From an uncultured bacterium (GTDB taxonomy: Bacteria > Planctomycetota > Phycisphaerae > Phycisphaerales > SM1A02), in the NCBI GenBank assembly GCA_903918555.1, contig CAIXEV010000278.1, forward strand, positions 1 to 8,052: a DNA stretch of 8,052 bases, in the 5' to 3' direction. Positions 1 to 5,945 of the stretch are shown one piece after another. Numbering within the stretch: position 1 is the stretch's first letter; each line of letters begins with the position of its first letter. Made by a program: the position numbers and the translations under genes. The notes beneath the pieces were generated by a model. The model did not search any database. It saw only the letters and a list, made by a program, of their open reading frames with translations, and was not told the origin of the DNA.

Positions 1-33
1 GCTTCACCTGCGAGCGGATGACCTTTACGGGAT

Positions 34-1329
34 TCATTCTTGGACGATCGGAACGATGGACTTCGGCTTCAGCTGTCCGTTCGTCAAGGCAAAGAGCTCG
101 ACGATGCGCGCATCCGCGTGCGTGAGCGTATTGGTCTCGTACCTCCATCGTAGGACGCGCATGGTCTCGTCGGGGCGCGCCGTGGCGGTGATCTCGTTGG
201 TCGCGAATAGCACGAGTTCCTTAGCCTCAGCGATGTGCTGGAAGTGCATGAACCGGTTGTACTCCCAGCCTTCTTCCGGCGGCTCGTGCGTCACGATCTC
301 CTTGCCGAGGTCGGGCGTATAGAGCCGCATCATCGTTTCGTTCCGCTCAAGAAGGAACAGTTGGCCGGCGATGGAGATCGCGCCGTGCGGCCCTTGGGCG
401 AGCCAGAACTCGTCATCCTCCAGCCTGCGCTCGAACACGACCGGCTTCTCGGCCGGACGGCTGTACGCGAGGCCGGCCTCGGAGCGGACGTAGGTCACTC
501 CATCGAGCTTGAACCACTTGTGGAGCCTCCCGGCTTGGTTCCAGATCTCAATAGGGCTGACGACCAGATGGTTAAGGTCGTCGGTCAGGAACAGGCGCAC
601 ATTGTTCAGGGTCTCGATCGAACGCGCCTCCGCGAACCGCTTGGACAGCCACGGATCGTCGATCGGCTCGCCGGTGAAGAGGTCGAAGCACGCGGTCTTG
701 CCGTCTTCGCGCAGCACGCCGTATCTGCCCGTCTCCGTGCGGATCCGGTCCTCGCTTCCCGGCATGAGCTTGCTGGGGATTAGCCGCGTGTCACCTTGCC
801 TCTTCCAGGTGCCGCCCGCGGGCGACAGTGCCAGCTCGTCGCGCGCGAGCAACCCGCGTTCCGCGGCCGGGATAAAGCGCAGCAGCGTGCCGTCGACGTC
901 GAACCTGCAGTCGGGAGTGGCGGCGCGGGCGGCGGTGTCCTTCTTGTCAAATGTCTCTCCGCTGGAGAAGCTGATGTCCGAGCGATCGTTGGGAACATCC
1001 CAGAGCGGCCCGACGACCGTGGCGCTGTTCGCGATGGGTTGCGACGAGCCGAGATCGACGCGGACCAGGTAGCCCTTCGCGTCGGCGGTGCGGAGATTCC
1101 GTTCGCCGCGGGGCACCCAGGACCGCGAGGTTTCGACGACAAGGCGCAGTTCGTTGCCGGCGAGGAACTGCTGCCGGATCGCGATGTGGGCGCTCATCAG
1201 GCGCGGGCTGCTCGGCTCGGTGCTGCGGGCGGAGAGCGGCTGCAGCGCGGCGAAGCCGACGATCGCAGCACGAGCGGCGAGCCTTGCGAGCGATGGTGCC
1301 AGCGACGGGGTGCGCATCGAGGGCATCAT
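34..1329 (-). CDS. Secreted hypothetical protein, 431 aa
   Basis: No family recognised. The N-terminus looks like a Sec signal peptide: basic residues (Arg at several positions up to about 20), then a hydrophobic stretch AAIVGFAALQPLSA, with likely cleavage near ARS/TEP at about residues 35-37. The mature protein is soluble, with many short beta-like segments rich in Trp, Tyr and charged residues (for example HLVVSPIEIWN, ELVLFATNEI). This would suit a beta-propeller-like or other all-beta fold, but that is inference. There is no second membrane segment and no obvious catalytic motif. Three in-frame Met codons (1329, 1326, 1317) compete as the start and none has a clear Shine-Dalgarno. The Met at 1317 gives the most typical signal peptide (MRTPSLAPSLARLAARAA). 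It lies 112 bases downstream of the broken gene at 1442-1789 on the same strand, and the reading frame is intact throughout. Confidence 0.8.
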   Translation of the reverse strand: MMPSMRTPSLAPSLARLAARAAIVGFAALQPLSARSTEPSSPRLMSAHIAIRQQFLAGNELRLVVETSRSWVPRGERNLRTADAKGYLVRVDLGSSQPIANSATVVGPLWDVPNDRSDISFSSGETFDKKDTAARAATPDCRFDVDGTLLRFIPAAERGLLARDELALSPAGGTWKRQGDTRLIPSKLMPGSEDRIRTETGRYGVLREDGKTACFDLFTGEPIDDPWLSKRFAEARSIETLNNVRLFLTDDLNHLVVSPIEIWNQAGRLHKWFKLDGVTYVRSEAGLAYSRPAEKPVVFERRLEDDEFWLAQGPHGAISIAGQLFLLERNETMMRLYTPDLGKEIVTHEPPEEGWEYNRFMHFQHIAEAKELVLFATNEITATARPDETMRVLRWRYETNTLTHADARIVELFALTNGQLKPKSIVPIVQE

Positions 1330-1441
1330 GCGTCGGTTTCGTGCCCGCGTGGCGGCACCCGATCGTCGGACGACCGATTTTCCCGCCGCAACGCAAGGTC
1401 GATCCTGCCGGGGCGCCTGCGCGCTCGGCTGCCACGGAACG

Positions 1442-1789
1442 TCACCTGATGATCCCGCCGGTGACGAAGCGCCGGCCGCTCTCGGTCTCGCAGTAGTAGG
1501 CCCACATCGTCGGCGGCGTTCCGAAGTTGTTCGGGTCGACGACCGATGCGCCGGGCTCGATCCACTCGCCCTGCACCCCGTACCACTCGATGAAGTCCGT
1601 CGCCGTGAAGAAGCGACCAGTGGTCGTGTTCAGCTCGAAGTGATCGCCTTGCTTCGAGTAGCCCGCGGACTTGAGCACGCGTACGCGCTCGGTCGAGAAG
1701 TTCGTCAGCCGTGTCGGATAAAACGCCGCGATTCCGTGCTGTCGGCGCGCGTGCTCGGTCCGAACTCGACCCGTACGATCGATGTTCCC
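1442..1789 (-). pseudogene. C-terminal fragment of a frameshifted gene
   Basis: This frame is open from 1789 to the stop at 1442 and encodes a convincing C-terminal protein segment: GIAAFYPTRLTNF from about 1745, then a Tyr/Trp/Phe-rich tail including TATDFIEWYGVQGEW. It has no good start; only a GTG at 1678 would give a 78-residue protein, and that discards upstream sequence that looks coding. The frame of the upstream gene (2187-1855), read through its TAG, also looks coding from 1854 to about 1745 (VRICEPTDALEDDQLSEADL, mostly G or C at third positions) and meets TGA at 1705. The simplest reading is one ancestral gene from 2187 to 1442, broken by a nonsense codon at 1855-1857 and a frameshift around 1735-1750. 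A separate GTG-started gene at 1854, immediately after the TAG, with a single frameshift is the alternative. The function is unknown. Confidence 0.5.
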
Positions 1790-1854
1790 TCAGCCAGGTC
1801 GGCCTCGGAGAGCTGGTCGTCCTCGAGCGCGTCGGTCGGTTCGCAGATCCTCAC

Positions 1855-2187
1855 CTACGGCGGCAATGGAAGATTGCCAGGGCAGTGGTACTCGAGCAGG
1901 TTGCCCCTCGGGTATGCGACGAAGAACGCCTGGACTTCTTCGAGCGGGAACGTCCGCGACCCGCACGTGGCGACCGTCGGGACGGTGACCGTGGCGATCT
2001 CCACCCAGACCTCCGGACTCGCGGTCGGTACGCCGACGAACATGCGGTAGTCGCTCCGATCACGTGCGTGCGCGAGCAACCGCTTCCCTGCGGACGGACG
2101 CCGCGGATGCCGCATCGGCGCGACGATGATGCCCGCGCCCACCAAGCCGGCAGCGACGAGCATCGGGACGACTTCGGCGTCGATCAT
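1855..2187 (-). CDS. Small membrane-anchored hypothetical protein, possibly truncated
   Basis: The start is set at ATG 2187 (MIDAEVVPMLVAAGLVGAG) because GGAG lies 8 bases upstream; an in-frame ATG at 2205 is less well supported. The protein of 110 residues has one N-terminal hydrophobic segment (VPMLVAAGLVGAGIIVAPM), then a basic stretch and a soluble domain ending in YPRGNLLEYHCPGNL. That last pattern loosely resembles the end of DUF3592-like domains (YP-x-G, V-x-YY-x-P-x-NP), but this is a weak similarity from memory. The stop TAG at 1855 may be premature, because the same frame stays coding-like for about 110 more bases and another frame then continues to 1442. The ribosome binding site sits inside a hairpin at 2192-2222. 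The upstream gene is the OsmC-family gene, 84 bases away on the same strand. Confidence 0.6.
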   Translation of the reverse strand: MIDAEVVPMLVAAGLVGAGIIVAPMRHPRRPSAGKRLLAHARDRSDYRMFVGVPTASPEVWVEIATVTVPTVATCGSRTFPLEEVQAFFVAYPRGNLLEYHCPGNLPLPP

Positions 2188-2191
2188 GGGC

Positions 2192-2222
2192 GTTCTCCGC
2201 GGCACGTCGCCGCATGGAGAAC
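2192..2222. promoter_or_regulatory. Hairpin covering the ribosome binding site of the 1855-2187 gene
   Basis: The arms GTTCTCC+GCGGC (2192-2203) and GCCGC+GGAGAAC (2209-2213 and 2216-2222) are exactly complementary, with a 5-base loop and a 2-base bulge (AT, 2214-2215). On the minus-strand transcript the second arm contains the GGAG preceding ATG 2187, so folding would hide the ribosome binding site. It could be a translational control element, an intercistronic RNA-processing or stability hairpin after the OsmC gene, or a remnant of a recombination site; there is no U-run to make it a standard terminator. The structure is read directly from the bases and the role is inferred. Confidence 0.5.
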
Positions 2223-2271
2223 GGCTGCGGTCAAGCGATCCCTGCAGCGGGGCGTGGGTGCGCTGGCGGCG

Positions 2272-2781
2272 TCATGGCGCGTGAGTACCTTCGTGCGCGG
2301 CGGAGCGCGACTGAACGGCGCCCACGGGCTCGCACCGCACCTCGGTCTTCACCGAGTTCGCGATGAAGCACTCCTCGTGCGCCTCGTGGTGCATGGCGGC
2401 GATCTCGTCGGGCGTCGGGACGCGGTCGCCTGAGAACAGCACCTCCGGCCGCAGCGTCACCGTCAGCATCGCCTCGCGGCCATCGGCGTTCTTGCCCATC
2501 ACGCCAACGGCCGCGTCGAAGTAGCGGTCGACGCGGAACTTCCGCTTCGCGGCGATCGCGAGGAACCACAGCATATGGCAGCTCGAGAGCGACGCGACGA
2601 ACGCCTCCTCGGGGTCGACCGCCGACGCGTCCGACATCGGCAGCGGCACGACATGCGGCGAAGACGAGCCAGGGACCTCGACTCCGCCGTCGAAACGGAG
2701 GAGGTGGCGGCGGCTGTATCGGTTGTCGGTGAACGGCTGTTCGCCGCGCTGCCAGAGAACTTGAGCGTTGTAGTGCGCCAT
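2272..2781 (-). CDS. OsmC/Ohr-family protein
   Basis: An OsmC-like thiol protein of 169 residues. OsmC/Ohr proteins are cytoplasmic, usually dimeric, and reduce organic hydroperoxides through two reactive cysteines. Both are present: Cys68 in FVASLSSCHMLWFL and Cys138 in HHEAHEECFIANSVKTEV, plus a third at 150. The acidic pair in DPEEAF (residues 56-61) lies just before the first Cys helix, as in the OsmC-like subfamily that carries FTDNRYSR and SSSPHVVPLPMSD near the N-terminus; both motifs are visible here. The start at 2781 (MAHYNAQVLW) is chosen because family members begin near this point. An in-frame ATG at 2856 would add 25 low-complexity residues and neither has a strong Shine-Dalgarno. 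The reading frame is complete, with a slightly long polar C-terminal tail. It lies between the lipoprotein gene and the small membrane protein gene on the same strand. Confidence 0.9.
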   Translation of the reverse strand: MAHYNAQVLWQRGEQPFTDNRYSRRHLLRFDGGVEVPGSSSPHVVPLPMSDASAVDPEEAFVASLSSCHMLWFLAIAAKRKFRVDRYFDAAVGVMGKNADGREAMLTVTLRPEVLFSGDRVPTPDEIAAMHHEAHEECFIANSVKTEVRCEPVGAVQSRSAAHEGTHAP

Positions 2782-2904
2782 GTGCGTCGCCAGAGTCAGG
2801 GGTGCTTCGGTCGCGGCACGAACCGCGAGCGGCGGCGACGAGTCTACGCGTTTCATGGCACCAGGCGATCCGCGCAGGGCCGCGAGGTTCTCGTCGTGCG
2901 ACGC

Positions 2905-3309
2905 TTACCGAATCACGCGCCAGCTAGGCTTCGCGAGCACATAGCGGAGGCTCGCCTTTCGGATGTCCGACCCCTCTGGCACGGGAATCCCTTGCGGCAA
3001 CTCGCCGGTTGCGTGGTCTTCCTCTCGAAACGCGGGGAGGTCCGCGCGTTGCTCGAGGACGCCTACGACTTCGACGCGCTTTCCACTGACATCGGCCGGC
3101 CAATGCCGGGCGTCGACCCAGAGGCTGAGATTTCCCTCGGTGACCTTCGGGCCGAGCTTCCAGTTCTCCGCAACGCCGGTGACGGCGACGCGCTGTCCGA
3201 TCAAGGACTCCGGGGCGTCTGCGTCGCTGACCGCTCGCGCGTCCGGGCGAAGGGTGCAGGCGGTCAGGGCCAGGGCGAGGGTCGCGATCGTGAAGTGAAT
3301 GATGCGCAT
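2905..3309 (-). CDS. Small lipoprotein, hypothetical
   Basis: The start at 3309 (MRIIHFTIATLALALTAC) gives a classic lipoprotein signal: a basic residue, a hydrophobic run and the lipobox LTAC with the lipidated Cys at residue 18. The 134-residue precursor would be anchored in a membrane after processing by Lgt and LspA. The mature part has two similar beta-rich stretches, SLIGQRVAVTGVA and VSGKRVEVVGVLEQ, of the kind seen in small OB-fold modules; the fold assignment is inference. No catalytic motif is recognised. A longer frame to 3432 adds 41 Arg-rich residues before the signal peptide and is not believed. No Shine-Dalgarno is evident before 3309. The next gene on the strand, OsmC, starts about 120 bases after the stop. 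Confidence 0.75.
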   Translation of the reverse strand: MRIIHFTIATLALALTACTLRPDARAVSDADAPESLIGQRVAVTGVAENWKLGPKVTEGNLSLWVDARHWPADVSGKRVEVVGVLEQRADLPAFREEDHATGELPQGIPVPEGSDIRKASLRYVLAKPSWRVIR

Positions 3310-3450
3310 GGCGGTGAAGTGGTATCGGCCGCAGCGACGCTCGTTGCGGAGCGATCGACGGGCGCCTCGATCGGTGCGCGCCATGTGGCTCCCTCTGTCC
3401 CTCGTTTGCATCGAGCGATTGGGCCTCGCCACTCGACTCGGGATCGGAGT

Positions 3451-3591
3451 CTAGAACAGCATCGCCCCGCGCTCGGGCCCAACCGTCTCGAGGGCCGCCA
3501 TGAGCGCCTTCCTGCGCTCCCGCTGAGTCGGACGGCCAATGCAGGCGCCCTGCAGGCATGCGAAGGCATCAATCTCAGAATTCCTTGGCAT
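3451..3591 (-). CDS. Doubtful 46-aa ORF in the gap between divergent genes
   Basis: An open frame from ATG 3591 (MPRNSEIDAFACLQGAC) to TAG 3451. There is no recognised family, no clear Shine-Dalgarno and mixed third-position composition. It holds two Cys and a basic stretch (RPTQRERRK). A perfect 6-bp palindrome with a 3-base centre (TGCAGG-CGC-CCTGCA, 3540-3554) lies inside it, which may mark the stretch as structured rather than coding. The whole 3310-3698 gap otherwise holds only the upstream region of the PEP-CTERM gene; no convincing -35/-10 pair was seen. Confidence 0.2.
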   Translation of the reverse strand: MPRNSEIDAFACLQGACIGRPTQRERRKALMAALETVGPERGAMLF

Positions 3592-3685
3592 TCCTGACAG
3601 GACATGCTGGCGACTTGCGCTGTCGAAATGGACGTTTCCAGTGTCGACGCGGGTTGTAGCCTGCGGCGGGCGCTGTCGTTTCGCC

Positions 3686-3691
3686 AAGGAG
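3686..3691 (+). promoter_or_regulatory. Ribosome binding site of the PEP-CTERM gene
   Basis: AAGGAG lies 7 bases before ATG 3699. It is one of the strongest Shine-Dalgarno matches in the window and fixes the start of the secreted protein. Confidence 0.8.
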
Positions 3692-3698
3692 AGTCGAA

Positions 3699-4361
3699 AT
3701 GAAGACCGCCTTTCTCGCCATTCTCGGATCTGTCAGCATCGCGGCTCCAGCCGCTGCTGACCTCATGAACCTCCTGAACTACAACCTGACCGGGGCCGCA
3801 GGCAACGAGGCGCTGTGGGGCGGCATCGGCGGCAGCAATGTCTCGCCGCTCGACCTCGTGCGGGGCTCGGGACTCACGCCTTCGTCTGCAGCGAACAGCT
3901 TCACGGCGACGGGCTGGACCGGCCAGGCGACGGACTACTTCTCGTTTGGCTTGATCGTCGACGACGAGTTCATCGTCGATCTCGCGTCGCTCTCCATCGG
4001 CACGCGCTCCTCGGGTACGGGCCCGGGCACGATCGGCGTCTACTACAGCGGCGACAACTTCACGACGGCACTCGGGACGATCACCCAGGGCAACGGGACC
4101 AACGTCAACACCGTGATCGACCTTTCGTCGCTCACGAACCTCACGGGTCTCGTCGAGTTCCGTCTGAGGGCGATCGGAACGAACTCCGCTGCCGGCGGCA
4201 CCACGTCCTCGACCGGCACCTTCCGCGTGACGAACTACTTTGAGAACAGCGTGAACCAGAACGGGTTCTATGTCATCGGCAGCGTGTCGGCGATTCCCGC
4301 GCCCGGCGCCATCGCGCTGCTCGGCATCGCCGGCGCGCTCGGCACGCGCCGCCGTCGCTGA
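3699..4361 (+). CDS. PEP-CTERM-type secreted protein
   Basis: A 220-residue exported protein. Residues 1-21 are a signal peptide (MKTAFLAILGSVSIAAPAAA, cleavage before DL). The mature part is rich in Gly, Ser, Thr and Asn with repeated beta-strand-like segments (FSFGLIVDDEFIVDLASLSIG, GTIGVYYSGDNF, VEFRLRAIGTNSAAGG), typical of adhesin-like or autotransported surface proteins of this class; a specific function cannot be given. The C-terminus (about 199-220) has the tripartite sorting tail: PAPG, a hydrophobic helix AIALLGIAGALG, then RRRR. In PEP-CTERM systems an exosortase cleaves this tail and the protein reaches the cell surface or extracellular matrix; no exosortase gene is present here. 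It is the only intact gene on the plus strand, with its own Shine-Dalgarno and terminator, so it is a single-gene transcription unit. The PxPG/RRRR form is typical of Phycisphaerae. Confidence 0.88.
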   Translation: MKTAFLAILGSVSIAAPAAADLMNLLNYNLTGAAGNEALWGGIGGSNVSPLDLVRGSGLTPSSAANSFTATGWTGQATDYFSFGLIVDDEFIVDLASLSIGTRSSGTGPGTIGVYYSGDNFTTALGTITQGNGTNVNTVIDLSSLTNLTGLVEFRLRAIGTNSAAGGTTSSTGTFRVTNYFENSVNQNGFYVIGSVSAIPAPGAIALLGIAGALGTRRRR

Positions 4362-4390
4362 GGCGGGCAGGTCGAACGATTCCAACGCTC

Positions 4391-4428
4391 CGCCGCGCGT
4401 GCTTCATCGCACGCGCGGCGTACTTTTT
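4391..4428 (+). terminator. Rho-independent terminator of the PEP-CTERM gene
   Basis: A perfect 12-bp stem (CGCCGCGCGTGC, loop TTCATC, GCACGCGCGGCG; 4391-4420) is followed after TAC by five T residues (4424-4428). It lies 30 bases after the stop codon of the PEP-CTERM gene. Confidence 0.85.
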
Positions 4429-4504
4429 CCCTTGACTCTCCTTGCAGCGTGCAGCGCGCCGCCCATCGCGGCGCCGCGGCGCAGGACTCGCAATCGGCCA
4501 ACGC

Positions 4505-4540
4505 CCGGCGGGCACGACGACTTCGTCGCGTGTCCGACGG
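4505..4540. repeat. Long bulged stem-loop after the 4555-4842 gene
   Basis: The left arm 4505-4521 and right arm 4525-4540 pair over about 15 positions (one of them G-T) with one unpaired A (4517), one mismatch (4508/4537) and a 3-base loop. On the minus strand it lies just downstream of the 95-aa membrane protein gene. No T-run follows, so a standard terminator is unlikely. GTTGGCC immediately beyond the hairpin (minus strand, 4502-4496) is one base off the integron core-site consensus GTTRRRY, and a bulged base is an attC trait. A decayed attC is therefore possible, but the element is shorter than usual and has no clean partner core site. Confidence 0.4.
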
Positions 4541-4554
4541 CCTCGCTTGAATGG

Positions 4555-4842
4555 TCACGCACGCCGGCTTCGCAGCCGGAAGAGCAGGTATCCCGCGAAC
4601 AGCACCCAGAGCGTGTTGGTCGTGACGAGCAGCCAGACATAGCGGCTCATCAGGCCGCGCGCCGATGCCACGACGCCGCGGGCCTCGTCCTTCGACAGCG
4701 TCGATTGGAAGGTCTCGAAGTTGGAGTCGTACATCCACACGCCTGCAAACTGCAGGTAGGCGAATGCGACGACCACCGCGGCGATCGAGAGCACGAGCAG
4801 CAGGATGTAGGCGATCGTCGGCGTCCGCATGATCTCGCGCAT
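4555..4842 (-). CDS. Small two-TM membrane protein
   Basis: A 95-residue protein with two clear membrane helices: residues about 9-32 (AYILLLVLSIAAVVVAFAYL) and about 68-88 (YVWLLVTTNTLWVLFAGYLL). Between them is a soluble loop (YDSNFETFQSTLSKDEARG), and a short basic tail (RLRSRRA) follows. No family is recognised. The start at 4842 is well supported by GGAGGGTAG directly before ATG. The upstream 38-aa ORF ends 26 bases before this start, so the two are probably co-transcribed. The Arg-rich end suggests a cytoplasmic C-terminus. The PEP-CTERM gene lies convergent to it, separated by a terminator and a bulged stem-loop. Confidence 0.8.
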   Translation of the reverse strand: MREIMRTPTIAYILLLVLSIAAVVVAFAYLQFAGVWMYDSNFETFQSTLSKDEARGVVASARGLMSRYVWLLVTTNTLWVLFAGYLLFRLRSRRA

Positions 4843-4868
4843 CTACCCTCCAGTTCCAGACGGGGGTC

Positions 4869-4985
4869 TCAGGAAACTGTGCAGCGCACGAGGCGCCACA
4901 TCTTCGCCGGGTCATCATGTAGGGAATGAAAGCCGAGTTGCCGCCATTCCTCTCGCGCCTCCTGGGTCCACTCGTCCTCTGGCAT
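4869..4985 (-). CDS. 38-aa acidic/aromatic small protein
   Basis: A short ORF with coding signs: ATG 4985 is preceded 5 bases upstream by GAGGGAG. The product begins MPEDEWTQEAREEWRQLGF and ends in WRLVRCTVS. The charged Trp-rich helix followed by LGF and a WRLV motif resembles, from memory, the start of longer cytoplasmic hypothetical proteins with an EEWRELGF-type opening. It could thus be a complete small protein or an N-terminal remnant of such a gene cut short by a frameshift near the Cys. It lies 41 bases after the stop of the 5027-5440 gene and 26 bases before the 95-aa membrane protein, in the same direction, which suggests an operon. Confidence 0.5.
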   Translation of the reverse strand: MPEDEWTQEAREEWRQLGFHSLHDDPAKMWRLVRCTVS

Positions 4986-5026
4986 GGATGCTCCCTCGAT
5001 GCGGTCTGTGCGGCGAACGTCAGAGA

Positions 5027-5440
5027 TCAGGGACGGGCGCGTGAGCGACCGTTCCCTGCATCGATTTCTTCGGCATCCTCATGACCGGTCGTGGCCGTTC
5101 GGCTCCACGCATCTGCCTCCAAGAGCTCAATCAGAGCGTCCAGCCTGCGATTGATGCCAGCGATCTGGCACTGCATGATCAGGTAAACGATCATGATCAT
5201 CGCCAATGCAGTCACCGGGTCACTCCACGGAAGACTCCTCGCGCCCCAGAGAGAGAACACAGTTGCCAGGATGGCTGGTGCCAAAGCCGGAATCCATGTC
5301 TGCCCGCGATAACGCCTTGCCCTCTCCAATGGCAGCGTCCGTCGCCTAGCGCCGTCAAGTGCGAGGGAGGCAACAGCTTCCTGCTGCTCAGGTGGAAGCT
5401 TCTGAATTTGCTCTTTTGTCAGCGTTCTCATGCGGAACAT
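5027..5440 (-). CDS. Two-TM hypothetical membrane protein, possible cassette gene
   Basis: A 137-residue protein with no family recognised. It opens with a cytoplasmic polar segment (TLTKEQIQKLPPEQQEAVASL), followed by an Arg-rich stretch. Two membrane helices lie at about residues 49-68 (WIPALAPAILATVFSLWGA) and 76-95 (VTALAMIMIVYLIMQCQIAG), and an amphipathic segment (NRRLDALIELLEAD) and polar tail follow. Start codons at 5440 and 5431 (MFRM) are both possible and neither has a strong Shine-Dalgarno. The composition differs from the surroundings: the line 5161-5220 counts 31 of 60 G+C (52%) against 40 of 60 (67%) at 6541-6600. The gene begins only 27 bases after a broken attC half-site, so its natural upstream border seems to have been lost. 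It may be an integron cassette gene. Confidence 0.75.
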   Translation of the reverse strand: MFRMRTLTKEQIQKLPPEQQEAVASLALDGARRRTLPLERARRYRGQTWIPALAPAILATVFSLWGARSLPWSDPVTALAMIMIVYLIMQCQIAGINRRLDALIELLEADAWSRTATTGHEDAEEIDAGNGRSRARP

Positions 5441-5466
5441 CCAGTTGCGATGAAGTTCGAGCTAGG

Positions 5467-5502
5467 TTGCCGTAGCGGGTCGGCTTGAGCGAGGGGTTAG
5501 GC
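5467..5502 (-). other. attC: Half of an integron attC site
   Basis: On the minus strand, GCCTAAC (5502-5496) matches the R'' core consensus RYYYAAC exactly. It is followed by CCCTCGCTCAAGCCGACC, the kind of left arm seen in attC sites of proteobacterial (Xanthomonas/Lysobacter-like) cassettes, where six-frame translation gives the familiar NPSLKPTRYG peptide; that peptide is encoded here. A full attC needs a complementary right arm (GTCGGCTT-like) and an R' site GTTRRRY within about 60-140 bases. I searched 5340-5490 and found neither. The site therefore appears truncated, with the next gene joined to it. The core match is seen directly; the attC identity comes from family knowledge. Confidence 0.6.
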
Positions 5503-5644
5503 CGCACACGCCACGCGGCGAGTGCATGGTTGGCGTTGCGATTGGCTGCGACCGCTCGAAGATGCATCAAAGACAGTGAAGACGCAACGGCCTCGGTGGC
5601 AGATTCCGGTGCTTCTTGCCCAGCGGGCAGTCCGTGGCGCACTT

Positions 5645-5923
5645 TCAGAACCAGTGCCTCTGCATGGATTTGAGGAAGGTGGTTTCAATTGGGTAGCCCG
5701 ACTGGTCGCCAATGACTGAATCAATGCCGCACTTTGGGCAGAGCGCTGTGGAGCCAAGTGCCAACTCTCGGTCTTCTGGGGTTCCTGCGGGCCAATCAAC
5801 CCAGTCCTTGATCTCGCTGGGACTGAAAACACTCAAGCAGTAGAAGCAACCGCACTTCTGGCTGCTCAGGACTTCGCAGCGGTGCTTCGAGCTGTGCTTG
5901 TGGGCTGAGAGAACGGCTGACAT
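5645..5923 (-). CDS. Small Cys-rich probable zinc-binding cytoplasmic protein (first integron cassette)
   Basis: A 92-residue protein of a widespread uncharacterised family. The core is recognisable: HKHSSKHRCEVL at residues 8-19, CGCFYC at 24-29, FSPSEIKDW at 33-41, CPKCGIDSVIG at 62-72, and a closing SGYPIETTFLKSMQRHWF. The pairs C26-x2-C29 and C62-x2-C65 are likely zinc ligands, and Cys24 is also conserved as I recall the family. No signal peptide or membrane segment is present. ATG 5923 is chosen because family members start shortly before the HSS motif; a longer frame to 6016 would cross the integron core site. The gene starts 28 bases after the core site GTTGGGC (5952-5946) and is followed by an attC half-site at 5502, which is exactly a first-cassette arrangement. 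Molecular function is unknown. Confidence 0.82.
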   Translation of the reverse strand: MSAVLSAHKHSSKHRCEVLSSQKCGCFYCLSVFSPSEIKDWVDWPAGTPEDRELALGSTALCPKCGIDSVIGDQSGYPIETTFLKSMQRHWF

Positions 5924-5945
5924 CTCGCGGTGCTTCTTCTGTGCG

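Noticed and set aside
3477..3483. Second GTTGGGC core-like site on the minus strand
   Set aside because: No partner RYYYAAC site or stem is visible within about 140 bases upstream on that strand; a lone 7-base match is expected by chance in high-GC DNA.
2575..3597. 340-aa plus-strand ORF
   Set aside because: Shadow of the OsmC and lipoprotein genes, both of which show clear family or signal features on the other strand.
3590..3690. Sigma-54 or sigma-70 promoter for the PEP-CTERM gene
   Set aside because: TGGC/TTGC and TTGGCA-like strings occur, but the spacing does not fit -24/-12 or -35/-10 consensus.
3264..4385. 373-aa minus-strand ORF antisense to the PEP-CTERM gene
   Set aside because: Low-complexity Arg/Ala/Glu translation with no motif. 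The plus-strand gene has a signal peptide, sorting tail, Shine-Dalgarno and terminator.
5388..5642. 84-aa minus-strand ORF containing NPSLKPTRYG
   Set aside because: This peptide is a well-known translation artefact of attC-type DNA; the ORF has no independent start or family support.
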